DNA of 64,000 bases from Erwinia sp050410775 (lineage in GTDB: Bacteria; Pseudomonadota; Gammaproteobacteria; Enterobacterales; Enterobacteriaceae): NCBI RefSeq assembly GCF_050410775.1, contig NZ_CP191229.1; one strand, 5' to 3'. This document shows, piece after piece, positions 45,642-54,623 of this stretch. The first letter of the stretch is position 1, and each line of letters starts with the position of its first letter. Below the pieces are notes generated by a model. That model had not been told where the DNA came from and searched no databases. It saw only the letters and a program-made list of their open reading frames with translations. Position numbers and translations under genes: made by a program.

Positions 45642-46196
45642 ATGCTGACGTTGACTTTTCTGGTCAAGACCCTGATCGACCTGTACGTAATGGTGCTGCT
45701 GTTACGTATCTGGATGCAGTGGTCACGTTGTGATTTCTATAACCCGCTGGCGCAGTTCATCGTTAAGGTCACCCAGCCGGTAGTGAAGCCGCTGCGCCGG
45801 ATCCTGCCTTCGATTGGGCCGGTGGATACCGCCTCACTGCTGCTGGCGTTTTTGCTGACCACGCTGAAGTACCCGATTCTGCTGCTGATTCAGGTCGGGG
45901 CCTTCTCAGTCGATCCGATGAACCTGCTGGTGGGCCTGCTTTCGCTGGTCAAGTCGGCCGGTCATCTGGTGTTCTGGGTGATTATCATCCGCTCGCTGAT
46001 GAGCTGGATAAGCCAGGGTCGGGGAGCGGTCGATCAGGTACTGATCCAGCTGACCGAGCCGCTGATGTCCCCTATCCGCCGCATCCTGCCTGCGATGGGC
46101 GGCATCGATTTCTCCGCTATGGTGGTGATCCTGATCCTTTATATGCTGAATTTCCTCGGTATGGATCTCTTCCCTGGCCTCTGGTACCTGCTGTAA
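45642..46196 (+). CDS. yggT: YggT family membrane protein
   Basis: The 184-residue protein has two YggT repeats, each with paired hydrophobic segments (LIDLYVMVLLLRIWMQ, VVKPLRRILPSIG; WVIIIRSLMSWISQG, PLMSPIRRILPAMGGID). It is linked to osmotic tolerance in some bacteria. It lies 8 bases after yggS. In E. coli yggU follows directly; here rdgB does. Confidence 0.94.
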   Translation: MLTLTFLVKTLIDLYVMVLLLRIWMQWSRCDFYNPLAQFIVKVTQPVVKPLRRILPSIGPVDTASLLLAFLLTTLKYPILLLIQVGAFSVDPMNLLVGLLSLVKSAGHLVFWVIIIRSLMSWISQGRGAVDQVLIQLTEPLMSPIRRILPAMGGIDFSAMVVILILYMLNFLGMDLFPGLWYLL

Positions 46197-46220
46197 CCCT
46201 GAATGAATTCTGGATGTGAT

Positions 46221-46814
46221 ATGCAAAAAGTTGTGCTCGCCACCGGCAACGCCGGGAAAGTTCGTGAACTGGCCGATTTGCTGGCCGCGTTTGGCCTGGA
46301 TATTGTGGCGCAAACCGAACTGGGCGTGACGTCAGCCGAGGAGACCGGCCTGACGTTTATTGAAAATGCGATCCTGAAAGCGCGTCACGCCGCCGCGATA
46401 ACCGGGCTGCCCGCGATTGCGGATGACTCCGGTCTGGCGGTGGATGCGCTCGGCGGCGCGCCGGGCATTTATTCCGCCCGCTACGCCGGAGAGGAAGCCT
46501 CCGATCTGCAAAACCTGAACAAGCTGCTGGGGGCGCTGGAAGCTGTGCCGGAAGGTCAGCGCCAGGCGCAGTTCCACTGCGTTTTGGTTTACCTTCGCCA
46601 TGCGGAAGATCCGACGCCGCTGGTATTTCACGGCAGCTGGGAAGGTGAAATTACCCGCAGCGCCGCAGGTGAAGGCGGTTTCGGCTACGATCCAATCTTT
46701 TATGTCCCGGCGCTGGGCAAAACGGCCGCCGAGCTGAGCAGGGACGAAAAGCGTGCTGTTTCTCACCGTGGAAAAGCGCTGACGCTGCTGCTGGATGCGA
46801 TGCGCAATGGGTAA
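46221..46814 (+). CDS. rdgB: dITP/XTP pyrophosphatase RdgB
   Basis: The 197-residue house-cleaning enzyme hydrolyses dITP, ITP and XTP. Signatures: VVLATGNAGKVREL, FIENAILKARHAA, IADDSGLAVDALGGAPGIYSARYAG, GFGYDPIFY and SHRGKAL. It starts at the ATG 24 bases past the yggT stop and overlaps hemW by eight bases. Confidence 0.96.
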   Translation: MQKVVLATGNAGKVRELADLLAAFGLDIVAQTELGVTSAEETGLTFIENAILKARHAAAITGLPAIADDSGLAVDALGGAPGIYSARYAGEEASDLQNLNKLLGALEAVPEGQRQAQFHCVLVYLRHAEDPTPLVFHGSWEGEITRSAAGEGGFGYDPIFYVPALGKTAAELSRDEKRAVSHRGKALTLLLDAMRNG

Positions 46815-47946
46815 TCTTCCTCCGCTCAGCCTCTATATTCACGTTCCCTGGTGCGTGCAAAAGTGCCCTTACTGCGACTTCAACTCTCACGCGCTGAAGG
46901 GCGAGGTGCCGCATGAAGAGTATGTGCGCCATCTGCTGGCGGATCTGGATGCCGACCTGCCGCTGGCATCGGGCCGGGAAGTCGGCACGATCTTTATCGG
47001 CGGCGGCACGCCAAGCCTGCTCTCCGGCGCAGCGATGCAGATGCTGCTGGATGGCGTGCGGGCGCGGCTGCCGCTCGCACCGGAAGCTGAGATTACCATG
47101 GAGGCCAACCCCGGCACCGTCGAGGCCGATCGCTTCAGCAATTATCAGCGGGCCGGGATTAACCGCATCTCGATTGGCGTGCAGAGCTTCAGCCAGCAGA
47201 AGCTGGAGCGGCTCGGGCGCATCCACGGCCCGGAAGAGGCGAAGCGTGCGGCCAGGCTTGCCGAAGGGCTGGGCCTGCGCAGCTTTAATCTCGATTTGAT
47301 GCATGGCCTGCCCGACCAGTCTCTGGCTGAAGCGCTGGATGATTTGCGTCAGGCTATTGAACTCAATCCGCCCCATCTTTCCTGGTATCAGCTGACCATT
47401 GAGCCGAATACACTCTTCGCCTCAAGGCCGCCGGTGTTACCCGACGACGACGCGCTGTGGGATATTTTTGAGCAGGGCCACCAGATACTGACGGCGGCGG
47501 GCTATGAGCAGTATGAAACCTCCGCCTATGCCAAACCGGGCTATCGCTGCGAGCACAACCTGAACTACTGGCGCTTCGGCGACTATCTGGGGATTGGCTG
47601 CGGTGCGCACGGTAAGCTGACCCAGGCTGACGGCAGAATTATTCGTACCAGCAAAACTAAACATCCGCGCGGGTTTATGGCGGGCAACTATCTCGATCGC
47701 CAGCATGAAGTCAGCGACAGCGAGAAGCCTTTCGAGTTCTTTATGAACCGTTTCCGCCTGCTGGAAGCGGCGCCAAGAGAAGAGTTTGGCCGTTATACCG
47801 GGCTGGATGAAAGTGCAATTCGTCCCCCGATTGATCAAGCGCTGGCTAAAGGCTATCTGACTGAAACGGCGGAAAGCTGGCAGATAACCGAGAAAGGGAA
47901 GCTGTTCCTTAACTCGCTGCTGGAGCTGTTTCTGGCGGACGAGTAA
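46807..47946 (+). CDS. hemW: Radical SAM heme chaperone HemW
   Basis: The 379-residue protein has the radical SAM cluster motif CVQKCPYC (C16, C20, C23, followed by Asp-Phe) and FIGGGTPSLLS, MEANPGTVE, NRISIGVQSF and YETSAYAKPGYRCEHNLNYW. HemW binds heme and delivers it to respiratory proteins. The ATG at 46807 gives the family N-terminus. Confidence 0.95.
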   Translation: MGNLPPLSLYIHVPWCVQKCPYCDFNSHALKGEVPHEEYVRHLLADLDADLPLASGREVGTIFIGGGTPSLLSGAAMQMLLDGVRARLPLAPEAEITMEANPGTVEADRFSNYQRAGINRISIGVQSFSQQKLERLGRIHGPEEAKRAARLAEGLGLRSFNLDLMHGLPDQSLAEALDDLRQAIELNPPHLSWYQLTIEPNTLFASRPPVLPDDDALWDIFEQGHQILTAAGYEQYETSAYAKPGYRCEHNLNYWRFGDYLGIGCGAHGKLTQADGRIIRTSKTKHPRGFMAGNYLDRQHEVSDSEKPFEFFMNRFRLLEAAPREEFGRYTGLDESAIRPPIDQALAKGYLTETAESWQITEKGKLFLNSLLELFLADE

Positions 47947-47951
47947 AACGA

Positions 47952-47979
47952 TGACGGACGTCACGCTCTGCGTCCGTCA
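47952..47979. terminator. Hairpin between hemW and yggN
   Basis: TGACGGACG pairs with CGTCCGTCA around a 10-base loop, 6 bases after the hemW stop, between convergent genes. The following CGTTTC is a weak U-tract. Confidence 0.45.
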
Positions 47980-48008
47980 CGTTTCACTGCGGCTGAAAGG
48001 CCGGGATC

Positions 48009-48719
48009 TTATTTCAGCCCGGCGATCAGCGCTTTGCGCTGCCCTTCCAGCGTGGTCACGCGGTTGCAGACCTCATGGCCAAAATTCTGGAAATCTTTTT
48101 CCTGGCTGCGCCATTCGGCCTGGATAGACTGCTGTAGTCCGCCCAGATTGCCCATGATCGCCTGCAGCGGATTGTCGCTGTTACCGCCCTGCCTGCCCAT
48201 CTCGTTCAGGCTGTCCTGCAATACGCCGCCCAGCGCGCTCTGTACCAGCTTTTCGCCGTCCTGGCGCACCTGATCGATAGCCTGATGATGGAAAGTAAGC
48301 CCATCGCTGCGGTGTTCAATAATCCGGTTCATCTGCTGCTTGAGCTGGCTGTCCAGCTTAGTCAGCCGGCTGCGCACGTTACTGTTCTGACCCAGCTTTT
48401 CCACGATAACGCCATCGAGCGCCACGCGGGCTTTCTCAAGACGCTGGCGGGCACCCTGATCGACCCAGGGCAGATCCCGGCGCAGGGAGGCCTGGTAATC
48501 AATCGCCTTCTGACGGGTTGCGGTGTCCACCGTCGCCGCCTCGCCGTTACGCTGCACCTCGCCCGTTGGCATGATGGTCAGATTGCCGCTGGCGCCCACG
48601 ACCTGTACGCTCTGAGGGGAAATAACAATGTCATCCTGAGGGTTCACGCTGCACTGGTAGTCTGCCTGCGCCTGGCCCGCAGCCAGAAGTAACGCACCCA
48701 CCATCATCGCTTTACGCAT
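48009..48719 (-). CDS. yggN: YggN, DUF2884 periplasmic protein
   Basis: The 236-residue protein has a signal peptide (MRKAMMVGALLLAAGQAQA) and matches YggN: DYQCSVNPQDDIVISPQSVQV, SRLTKLDSQLKQQMNRIIEHR and a helical C-terminal half. Function is unknown. The upstream in-frame Met at 48749 would add a polar extension before the signal peptide and is not used. E. coli has yggM and ansB between hemW and yggN; both are missing here. Confidence 0.92.
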   Translation of the reverse strand: MRKAMMVGALLLAAGQAQADYQCSVNPQDDIVISPQSVQVVGASGNLTIMPTGEVQRNGEAATVDTATRQKAIDYQASLRRDLPWVDQGARQRLEKARVALDGVIVEKLGQNSNVRSRLTKLDSQLKQQMNRIIEHRSDGLTFHHQAIDQVRQDGEKLVQSALGGVLQDSLNEMGRQGGNSDNPLQAIMGNLGGLQQSIQAEWRSQEKDFQNFGHEVCNRVTTLEGQRKALIAGLK

Positions 48720-48814
48720 TTGGCTCTCTCCTGAGATCGATGGGGCCACGCAAGCGTGGCCCCGACTGACTTTCTACCGGGCCTGCCGTGATAACGCGGC
48801 AGGCGATAAAAGGT

Positions 48815-49141
48815 TTAGTCCCACCAGACGTCAAAAAGTTCGGTGACCTGGATATTGCTCAGCTGGTGATCTTCCAGCCATTTGCGTACCAGTTCGCGAT
48901 GCTCTTCGGTGCACTTGCCGGTTTGCTGCAGGCAGATCAGACCTTCCCACTGCAAATAGCCGCTGCCGTCAAAGGCCAGGCCGTTAGGATCGATCGCTTC
49001 ATTGATCAGCGCATCGACGGTGGAATCGATCGTCTCTTCGCTGGTGCCTTCCGGAAACGAGAAGGCGATGGAGAAGCCCAGTTCCTGAAACTCATCGATG
49101 TGCATTTTTTTACGCAAACGACGACTGCGTTGGGTAGCCAT
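48815..49141 (-). CDS. yggL: YggL family protein (DUF469)
   Basis: The 108-residue protein has RSRRLRKKMHIDEFQELGF, AFSFPEGTSEETIDSTVDALI and FDGSGYLQWEGLIC, matching YggL, which associates with the 50S ribosomal subunit. Its start overlaps the trmB stop by one base, so the two are coupled. Confidence 0.94.
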   Translation of the reverse strand: MATQRSRRLRKKMHIDEFQELGFSIAFSFPEGTSEETIDSTVDALINEAIDPNGLAFDGSGYLQWEGLICLQQTGKCTEEHRELVRKWLEDHQLSNIQVTELFDVWWD

Positions 49142-49860
49142 TATTTAATCCTCTCAAACATCAGATCCCAAACACCGTGGCCCAGACGCTGGCCACGCTG
49201 CTCAAATTTTGTTAACGGACGCGACTCGGGGCGCGGCACGTAGTCCTGCGTTGCTGACTGGTTTTGATAACCCGCAATGCTGTTCATTACTTCCAGCATG
49301 TGTTCCGCATAGGCTTCCCAGTCGGTTGCCATATGGAATACGCCTCCCAGCTTCAGCTTACGCATTACCAGCTCGGCAAAGGGCACCTGCACGATGCGGC
49401 GCTTGTTGTGGCGGGCTTTATGCCACGGATCGGGGAAGAAAAGCTGAACCATACGCAGTGAGTTATCCGGAATCATTTTCTCCAGCACCTCTACAGCATC
49501 GTGGCACATCACGCGCAGATTCTCCACGCCAGCTTCCTGCGCGCTTTGCAGGCAGGCGCCTACGCCCGGCGAATGCACTTCAATACCGAGGAAGTTCTGC
49601 TGCGGATTCGCTTCCGCCATTGCCACCAGCGAGGAGCCCATACCGAAACCGATTTCCAGCACAACCGGCGCTTCGCGCCCAAACAGGCCAGCCAGATCGA
49701 CAGGTTCAGGCTGGTATTCCACGCCATTTACCGGCCAGAGCGTCTCCAGCGCATGCTGCTGTCCTTTGGTCAGGCGGCCCTGACGACGTACGAAGCTGCG
49801 AATACGGCGCATCGCGCGGCCGTTTTCATCAAACTCCGGAGAGATCACATCATTATTCAT
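49141..49860 (-). CDS. trmB: tRNA (guanine-46-N7)-methyltransferase TrmB
   Basis: The 239-residue SAM-dependent enzyme has PVVLEIGFGMGSSLVAMA (SAM loop), FLGIEVHSPGVGACL, MVQLFFPDPWHKARHNKRRI and FHMATDWEAYAEHM, all typical of TrmB. It methylates G46 in tRNA variable loops. It is divergent from mutY. Confidence 0.96.
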   Translation of the reverse strand: MNNDVISPEFDENGRAMRRIRSFVRRQGRLTKGQQHALETLWPVNGVEYQPEPVDLAGLFGREAPVVLEIGFGMGSSLVAMAEANPQQNFLGIEVHSPGVGACLQSAQEAGVENLRVMCHDAVEVLEKMIPDNSLRMVQLFFPDPWHKARHNKRRIVQVPFAELVMRKLKLGGVFHMATDWEAYAEHMLEVMNSIAGYQNQSATQDYVPRPESRPLTKFEQRGQRLGHGVWDLMFERIK

Positions 49861-50011
49861 GTTTCTGCCTGCTGGTCTGCAATATCTGGAAAACGGGCAT
49901 TATGCAATGTTACAGCTGTTAAGCAAGCCCTGGAAACTTCCGGTTTACAGCATAGTTGGTCTGTGCTGGAATCCCAGCCTGATTTTTTATTCTGCGGGAA
50001 TTCTCTTTACT

Positions 50012-51100
50012 ATGATGCAAGCGCCGCCGTTCTCAAACCAGGTTCTGGACTGGTATCAGCGCTATGGTCGTAAAACGTTGCCCTGGCAGCAGGAAAAAAC
50101 GCCCTATAAAGTCTGGCTCTCCGAAGTGATGCTGCAACAGACCCAGGTTGCCACGGTGATCCCCTACTTTGAACGCTTTATGTCCCGCTTCCCGACGGTC
50201 ACCGCTCTGGCTGATGCGCCGCTGGATGAGGTGCTGCATCTCTGGACGGGACTGGGCTATTACGCCCGGGCGCGCAATCTGCATAAAGCGGCCAAAACGG
50301 TTGCAGATAAGCATGACGGCATTTTTCCACAAACCTTTGAGGAGGTTGTCGCGCTGCCAGGCATAGGACGTTCCACCGCGGGCGCCGTGCTTTCGCTGGC
50401 GCTCGGCAAACATTTCCCCATTCTTGACGGCAACGTTAAGCGCGTGCTTGCCCGCTGCTATGCCGTTGCAGGCTGGCCCGGTAAAAAAGAGGTGGAGAAC
50501 CGCCTGTGGCAGATAAGCGAAACCGTCACGCCCGCAGAGGGCGTCAGCCAGTTTAATCAGGCGATGATGGATTTAGGCGCCATGGTCTGCACGCGATCAA
50601 AACCTAAATGTGAGATCTGCCCGCTATCGTCCCGCTGCATCGCCTATGCCAGCGGAAGCTGGGCCAGCTATCCCGGCAAGAAACCGAAACAGACGCTGCC
50701 GGAGCGCACCGGCTGGCTGCTGATGATGCAGCGCGAGAATAGCGTCTGGCTGGAGCAGCGGCCGCCCGTCGGCCTCTGGGGCGGCCTGTTCTGCTTTCCG
50801 CAGTTTGCCACCCTGCCCGAGCTTGAACAGTGGCTGCGCGATAAGCGGCTCGACGCCGGCGCGCTTCAGCAGGGCATCGCCTTTCGTCATACCTTCAGCC
50901 ATTTTCATCTGGATATCGTGCCGATGTGGCTGCCGCTGCTTTCCGCCGGTGCGGCAATGGATGAAGGCGCCGGTCTCTGGTATAACTTAGCGCAACCACA
51001 GTCCGTCGGGCTGGCCGCCCCGGTGGAACGTCTGCTACAGCAGCTGCGTCACCCGCAACAGCGCGCCCTGAGCATTGGCGCCACAGAAGAGGAAGAATAA
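50012..51100 (+). CDS. mutY: A/G-specific adenine glycosylase MutY
   Basis: The 362-residue enzyme removes adenine mispaired with 8-oxoguanine. It has catalytic Glu in SEVMLQQTQV, the helix-hairpin-helix LPGIGRSTAGAVLSLAL with Asp in LDGNVKRVLAR, the iron-sulfur motif CTRSKPKCEICPLSSRC (C-6-C-2-C-5-C), and a C-terminal NUDIX-like domain with FRHTFSHFHLDI. ATG at 50012 or 50015 are both possible; the frame upstream overlaps trmB and is not coding. The C-terminus is about 10 residues longer than in E. coli. Confidence 0.96.
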   Translation: MMQAPPFSNQVLDWYQRYGRKTLPWQQEKTPYKVWLSEVMLQQTQVATVIPYFERFMSRFPTVTALADAPLDEVLHLWTGLGYYARARNLHKAAKTVADKHDGIFPQTFEEVVALPGIGRSTAGAVLSLALGKHFPILDGNVKRVLARCYAVAGWPGKKEVENRLWQISETVTPAEGVSQFNQAMMDLGAMVCTRSKPKCEICPLSSRCIAYASGSWASYPGKKPKQTLPERTGWLLMMQRENSVWLEQRPPVGLWGGLFCFPQFATLPELEQWLRDKRLDAGALQQGIAFRHTFSHFHLDIVPMWLPLLSAGAAMDEGAGLWYNLAQPQSVGLAAPVERLLQQLRHPQQRALSIGATEEEE

Positions 51101-51372
51101 TGAGCAGAACCATTTTTTGCACGTTCCTGCAACGCGACGCTGAAGGGCAGGACTTTCAGCTCTACCCTGGCGAGCTGGGCAAACGTATCTACAACGAGAT
51201 CTCCAAAGAGGCCTGGGCACAGTGGATGAGCAAGCAAACCATGCTGATCAACGAGAAGAAGCTCAGCATGATGAACCCGGAAGACCGGAAGCTGCTTGAG
51301 CAGGAGATGGTGAAATTCCTGTTTGAAGGGCATGAAGTCCATATCGAAGGTTATACCCCGCCAGAAGAATAA
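51100..51372 (+). CDS. yggX: Fe(2+)-trafficking protein YggX
   Basis: The 90-residue protein matches YggX: SRTIFCTFLQRDAEGQDFQL, YPGELGKRIYNEISKEAW and KFLFEGHEVHIEGYTPP. The conserved Cys7 is present. It protects iron-sulfur proteins from oxidation. Its ATG overlaps the mutY stop by one base. Confidence 0.97.
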   Translation: MSRTIFCTFLQRDAEGQDFQLYPGELGKRIYNEISKEAWAQWMSKQTMLINEKKLSMMNPEDRKLLEQEMVKFLFEGHEVHIEGYTPPEE

Positions 51373-51377
51373 TCGTT

Positions 51378-51397
51378 GGGCCTCCGGAATGAGGCCC
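51378..51397 (+). other. Intercistronic hairpin between yggX and mltC
   Basis: GGGCCTC-CGGAAT-GAGGCCC forms a 7-bp stem just after the yggX stop. It has no good U-tract and may lower read-through into mltC. Confidence 0.4.
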
Positions 51398-51423
51398 TCT
51401 CAATTTGGGCGAAGCACGACACA

Positions 51424-52503
51424 ATGAATAAAAAACTGATCGGCCTGCTGGTCATCGCGCCGCTGTTAATCTCCTGTTCCAGCAACAAAAAGCCCCTCGT
51501 TCATGAAGAGTGGGTTAAAGACACCAACGGCTTTGACATTCTGATGGGCCAGTTTGCCCACAATATCGAAAATATCTGGGGCATCAACGAAGTGCTGATC
51601 GCCGGCCCCAAAGACTATGTGAAGTACAGCGATCAATATTTTACCCGCAGCCACATCAACTTTGACGCGGGTTCGATTACCATCGAAACCATTGCCGGGA
51701 CCAACCCCACGGCCAGCCTCCGTCAGGCGATTATTACTACGTTGCTGATCGGTGAAGATCCTGGCAACGTCGATCTCTATTCCGATGCGAACGACATCCA
51801 GCTCGGCAAAGAGCCGCTGCTTTACGGGCAGGTGCTGGATAATACCGGGCAGCCGATCCGCTGGCAGGGCCGTGCGGCAAGCTTCGCCGACTACCTGATC
51901 CAGAACAAGCTCAAGCGCCGTTCCTCAGGCCTGCACGTGATCTGGTCCGTTACCATTCCGATGGTGCCTAACCATCTGGATAAGCGCGCGCATAAATATC
52001 TGCCGATGGTGCGCCAGGCGGCGTCCCGGTATGGCGTCGATCAGTCACTGATCCTGGCGATCATGCAGATCGAGTCGAGCTTTAACCCTTATGCGGTCAG
52101 CCATGCCGATGCGCTGGGTCTGATGCAGGTGGTTCAGCACAGTGCGGGCGTGGACGTGTTCCGCATGAAGGGAAAATGGGGCAAGCCAAGCCGCAGTTAT
52201 CTGCTGGATCCGGAGAACAATATCGATGCGGGGACGGCTTATCTGTCGCTGCTACAGTCGAGCTATCTCGCCGGCATTAGCGACCCGACCTCGCGCCGCT
52301 ATGCGGTGATCACCGCCTATAACGGCGGCGCTGGCAGCGTGCTGAAAGTCTTCTCAAGCGACAGGAATAAGGCGTTTAACGTCATCAACAACCTGTCGCC
52401 TTCCGAGGTTTACCAGACGCTGACGAAGAACCACCCTTCCGCTGAATCACGTCGCTACCTCTATAAAGTTAACACCGCGCAGAAGAGCTATCACCGCTAC
52501 TAG
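51424..52503 (+). CDS. mltC: Membrane-bound lytic murein transglycosylase C
   Basis: The 359-residue lipoprotein has a lipobox LLISC (Cys16), an N-terminal DUF3393 domain and a C-terminal SLT domain with catalytic Glu in IMQIESSFNPYAVS, then DALGLMQVV and AVITAYNGGAGSVLKVF. It cleaves peptidoglycan glycan strands. ATG at 51424 is needed for the lipoprotein signal. Confidence 0.96.
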   Translation: MNKKLIGLLVIAPLLISCSSNKKPLVHEEWVKDTNGFDILMGQFAHNIENIWGINEVLIAGPKDYVKYSDQYFTRSHINFDAGSITIETIAGTNPTASLRQAIITTLLIGEDPGNVDLYSDANDIQLGKEPLLYGQVLDNTGQPIRWQGRAASFADYLIQNKLKRRSSGLHVIWSVTIPMVPNHLDKRAHKYLPMVRQAASRYGVDQSLILAIMQIESSFNPYAVSHADALGLMQVVQHSAGVDVFRMKGKWGKPSRSYLLDPENNIDAGTAYLSLLQSSYLAGISDPTSRRYAVITAYNGGAGSVLKVFSSDRNKAFNVINNLSPSEVYQTLTKNHPSAESRRYLYKVNTAQKSYHRY

Positions 52504-52506
52504 CAG

Positions 52507-52537
52507 TAAAAAAAGCGGCGAACCGAAGTTCGCCGCT
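52507..52537 (-). terminator. Terminator of the Tm-1-like operon
   Basis: AGCGGCGAAC-TTCG-GTTCGCCGCT on the minus strand is a perfect 10-bp stem with a UUCG loop, followed by TTTTTTT. It ends the operon read leftward and lies just past mltC. Confidence 0.93.
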
Positions 52538-52566
52538 CAGCTAAATTCCCATGACGCTGGCAAAAA

Positions 52567-53394
52567 CTAACGACGAATCGTTTTAAACTGTTTTGTCGTC
52601 TCGGTCAGGGCAATCTCTGAAGGCAGACGCTCCATCGAGCTTGCGCCATAGAAGCCGTCGCACTGGGGGCAGTGGTTCAGAATGTATTCCGCATCCTGCG
52701 GGCTGGAGATAGGCCCGCCATGACAAAGCACGATAACATCTTCGCGTACCGCCTTCGCCGCCGCTGCCCATGCATTAATTAACGCCACGCAGTCCACCAG
52801 CTTAAAGGCCGTTTCCGCGCCAATATTGCCGCCGGTGGTCAGCCCCATATGGGGAACGATGATATCCGCGCCTGCGGCCGTCATGGCGACCGCATCCTCC
52901 TCACTGAAGACATAAGGCGTGGTCAGCATATCTTTCTGATGCGCCAGCCGGATCATCTCCACTTCCAGATCGTAACCCATGCCGGTTTCTTCGAGATTTG
53001 CCCGGAAATTGCCGTCAATCAGGCCGACAGTCGGGAAGTTCTGCACGCCGGAGAAGCCCAGCGCCTTCAGTTCATCCAGAAAACGATCGAACTGGCAGAA
53101 GGGATCGGTGCCGTTGACACCTGCCAGCACCGGCGTCTTCTTCACGACGGGCAGCACTTCTTTGGCCATATCGACCACGATCTCATTTGCATTGCCATAG
53201 GCAAGCAGCCCGGCCAGCGAGCCGCGGCCCGCCATCCGGTAGCGGCCCGAGTTGTAAATGACGATCAGATCGATACCGCCCGCCTCTTCGCATTTGGCGG
53301 ACAGCCCGGTGCCCGCACCGCCGCCGATAATCGGCTCACGACGGGCAATCATTGCCTGAAATTTATTCAGTATCTCCTGACGGGTAAAAGCCAT
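52567..53394 (-). CDS. TIM-barrel protein, PEP-hydrolase family (Tm-1 C-terminal half homologue)
   Basis: The 275-residue protein has GGGAGTGLSAKCEEAGGIDL, IYNSGRYRMAGRGSLAGLL, GVNGTDPF, GVQNFPTVGLIDGNFRANLE, ADIIVPHMGLTTGGNIG and a C-terminal GFYGASSMERLPSE, the signature of the TIM-barrel family named after phosphoenolpyruvate hydrolase. The same family forms the C-terminal half of the tomato Tm-1 protein. It starts two bases after the stop of the UPF0261 gene with AAGGAG inside that gene, so the two are made together. The physiological reaction in bacteria is not known to me. Confidence 0.85.
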   Translation of the reverse strand: MAFTRQEILNKFQAMIARREPIIGGGAGTGLSAKCEEAGGIDLIVIYNSGRYRMAGRGSLAGLLAYGNANEIVVDMAKEVLPVVKKTPVLAGVNGTDPFCQFDRFLDELKALGFSGVQNFPTVGLIDGNFRANLEETGMGYDLEVEMIRLAHQKDMLTTPYVFSEEDAVAMTAAGADIIVPHMGLTTGGNIGAETAFKLVDCVALINAWAAAAKAVREDVIVLCHGGPISSPQDAEYILNHCPQCDGFYGASSMERLPSEIALTETTKQFKTIRR

Positions 53395-53396
53395 AC

Positions 53397-54623
53397 TCAG
53401 AACTCCTTCTCCGCAAGCGCCCGGAAGTGCTGCACCGCAGCTTCCGCGAATTGTGGATCGTTAATGTTACAGGGCAGCCGGACAATCTTCCGGCGTTCCG
53501 TTTGCAGCAGATGCGCCTCAAGGGTGGTGATAAATGCGCGATCCGCCTCCGGCGACCAGAACGGCTGACCTTCGCTGTCCAGCGCCGAAAACCCTTTTTC
53601 CGGGATCAGGAAGGTGATATCGCCTTCGCAGCGGTTGAGCCTGGCGGCTATCCACTGCGCCATCGCGGCGTTCTCGTCCGGCGTGGTGCGCATCAGCGTG
53701 ACCTGCGCATTGTGATGATAGAAAAGCCGATCGGCATACTTCTCCGGCACGGTAGAAACGTGGCCAAAGTTGACCATATCCAGCGCGCCGCAGGAGATAA
53801 CGCAGGGAATGCGGGTTTCTGCCAGCGCCGCAAAGCGCGTGTCGTCACAGGCCAGGACGCCGCCAAACAGTAAATCGCACACTTCGGTCGTGGTGAGATC
53901 CAGCAGGCCGGATAGCATACGGCTCGCCACGAGCTTCTCCATCGCGTTGCCGCCGCTGCCCGTGGCGTGAAACACCAGACAGTCGTAATCTTCTTCCAGC
54001 GCAGCGCTGACCTGCTGAATACAGGGCGTGGTGACGCCAAACATGGTCAGCCCCAGCGCGGGCTTACCCGAGATATCTTCTTCCTGCGGGAACAGCACCG
54101 CCCCGGCAATCTGGTTGGCCGCGTTGCCCAGTACACGACGGGAGATACGGTTCAGACCGGCGACGTCCGTAACGGAGTAGACCATGCTGATATCGCTGGC
54201 GCCGATATAACCGGAAATATCGCCGGAGGCCATCGTCGATACCATCACTTTCGGCACGCCCACCGGCAGCGACTGCATGGCGGGGGTAATCAGCGCCGTG
54301 CCGCCCGATCCGCCCAGGCCAATCACCCCCAGCAGATCGCGCCGCTGACTCAGAAATTGCTTAAAGGCCAGCGCCATCGCGTCAATCGATCTGCCTCTGT
54401 CTTCGCAGAAGACCGCGTCACGTCCCTCGGGATGAAAATCGGCGATAAGCTCCGGCGGGAAATCGGCCCTGGAGGGGGTATTGCCGCGCTGCGTGGAGAG
54501 ATCCACCGTCACGACATCAACGCCCGCCTTCGCCACCGTTTCACTGACGAAAAACAGTTCCCTTGCTTTAGTATCTGCCGTCGCGACGGCATAGACAAAC
54601 CCTGTACCTGTACTCATAGTCAT
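53397..54623 (-). CDS. UPF0261 protein (Tm-1-like ATP-binding domain)
   Basis: The 408-residue protein matches UPF0261: VYAVATADTKARELFF, VDLSTQRGNTP, LLGVIGLGGSGGTALITPAM, VPKVMVSTMASGDISGYIG, MVYSVTDVAGLNRISRRVLGNAANQIAGA and FHATGSGGNAMEKL. This domain is the N-terminal, ATP-binding half of tomato Tm-1. Three starts are possible (GTG 54626, ATG 54623, ATG 54617); AGGG seven bases before 54623 favours that one. First gene of a two-gene operon, divergent from a TetR-type regulator. Biochemical function is unknown. Confidence 0.85.
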   Translation of the reverse strand: MTMSTGTGFVYAVATADTKARELFFVSETVAKAGVDVVTVDLSTQRGNTPSRADFPPELIADFHPEGRDAVFCEDRGRSIDAMALAFKQFLSQRRDLLGVIGLGGSGGTALITPAMQSLPVGVPKVMVSTMASGDISGYIGASDISMVYSVTDVAGLNRISRRVLGNAANQIAGAVLFPQEEDISGKPALGLTMFGVTTPCIQQVSAALEEDYDCLVFHATGSGGNAMEKLVASRMLSGLLDLTTTEVCDLLFGGVLACDDTRFAALAETRIPCVISCGALDMVNFGHVSTVPEKYADRLFYHHNAQVTLMRTTPDENAAMAQWIAARLNRCEGDITFLIPEKGFSALDSEGQPFWSPEADRAFITTLEAHLLQTERRKIVRLPCNINDPQFAEAAVQHFRALAEKEF

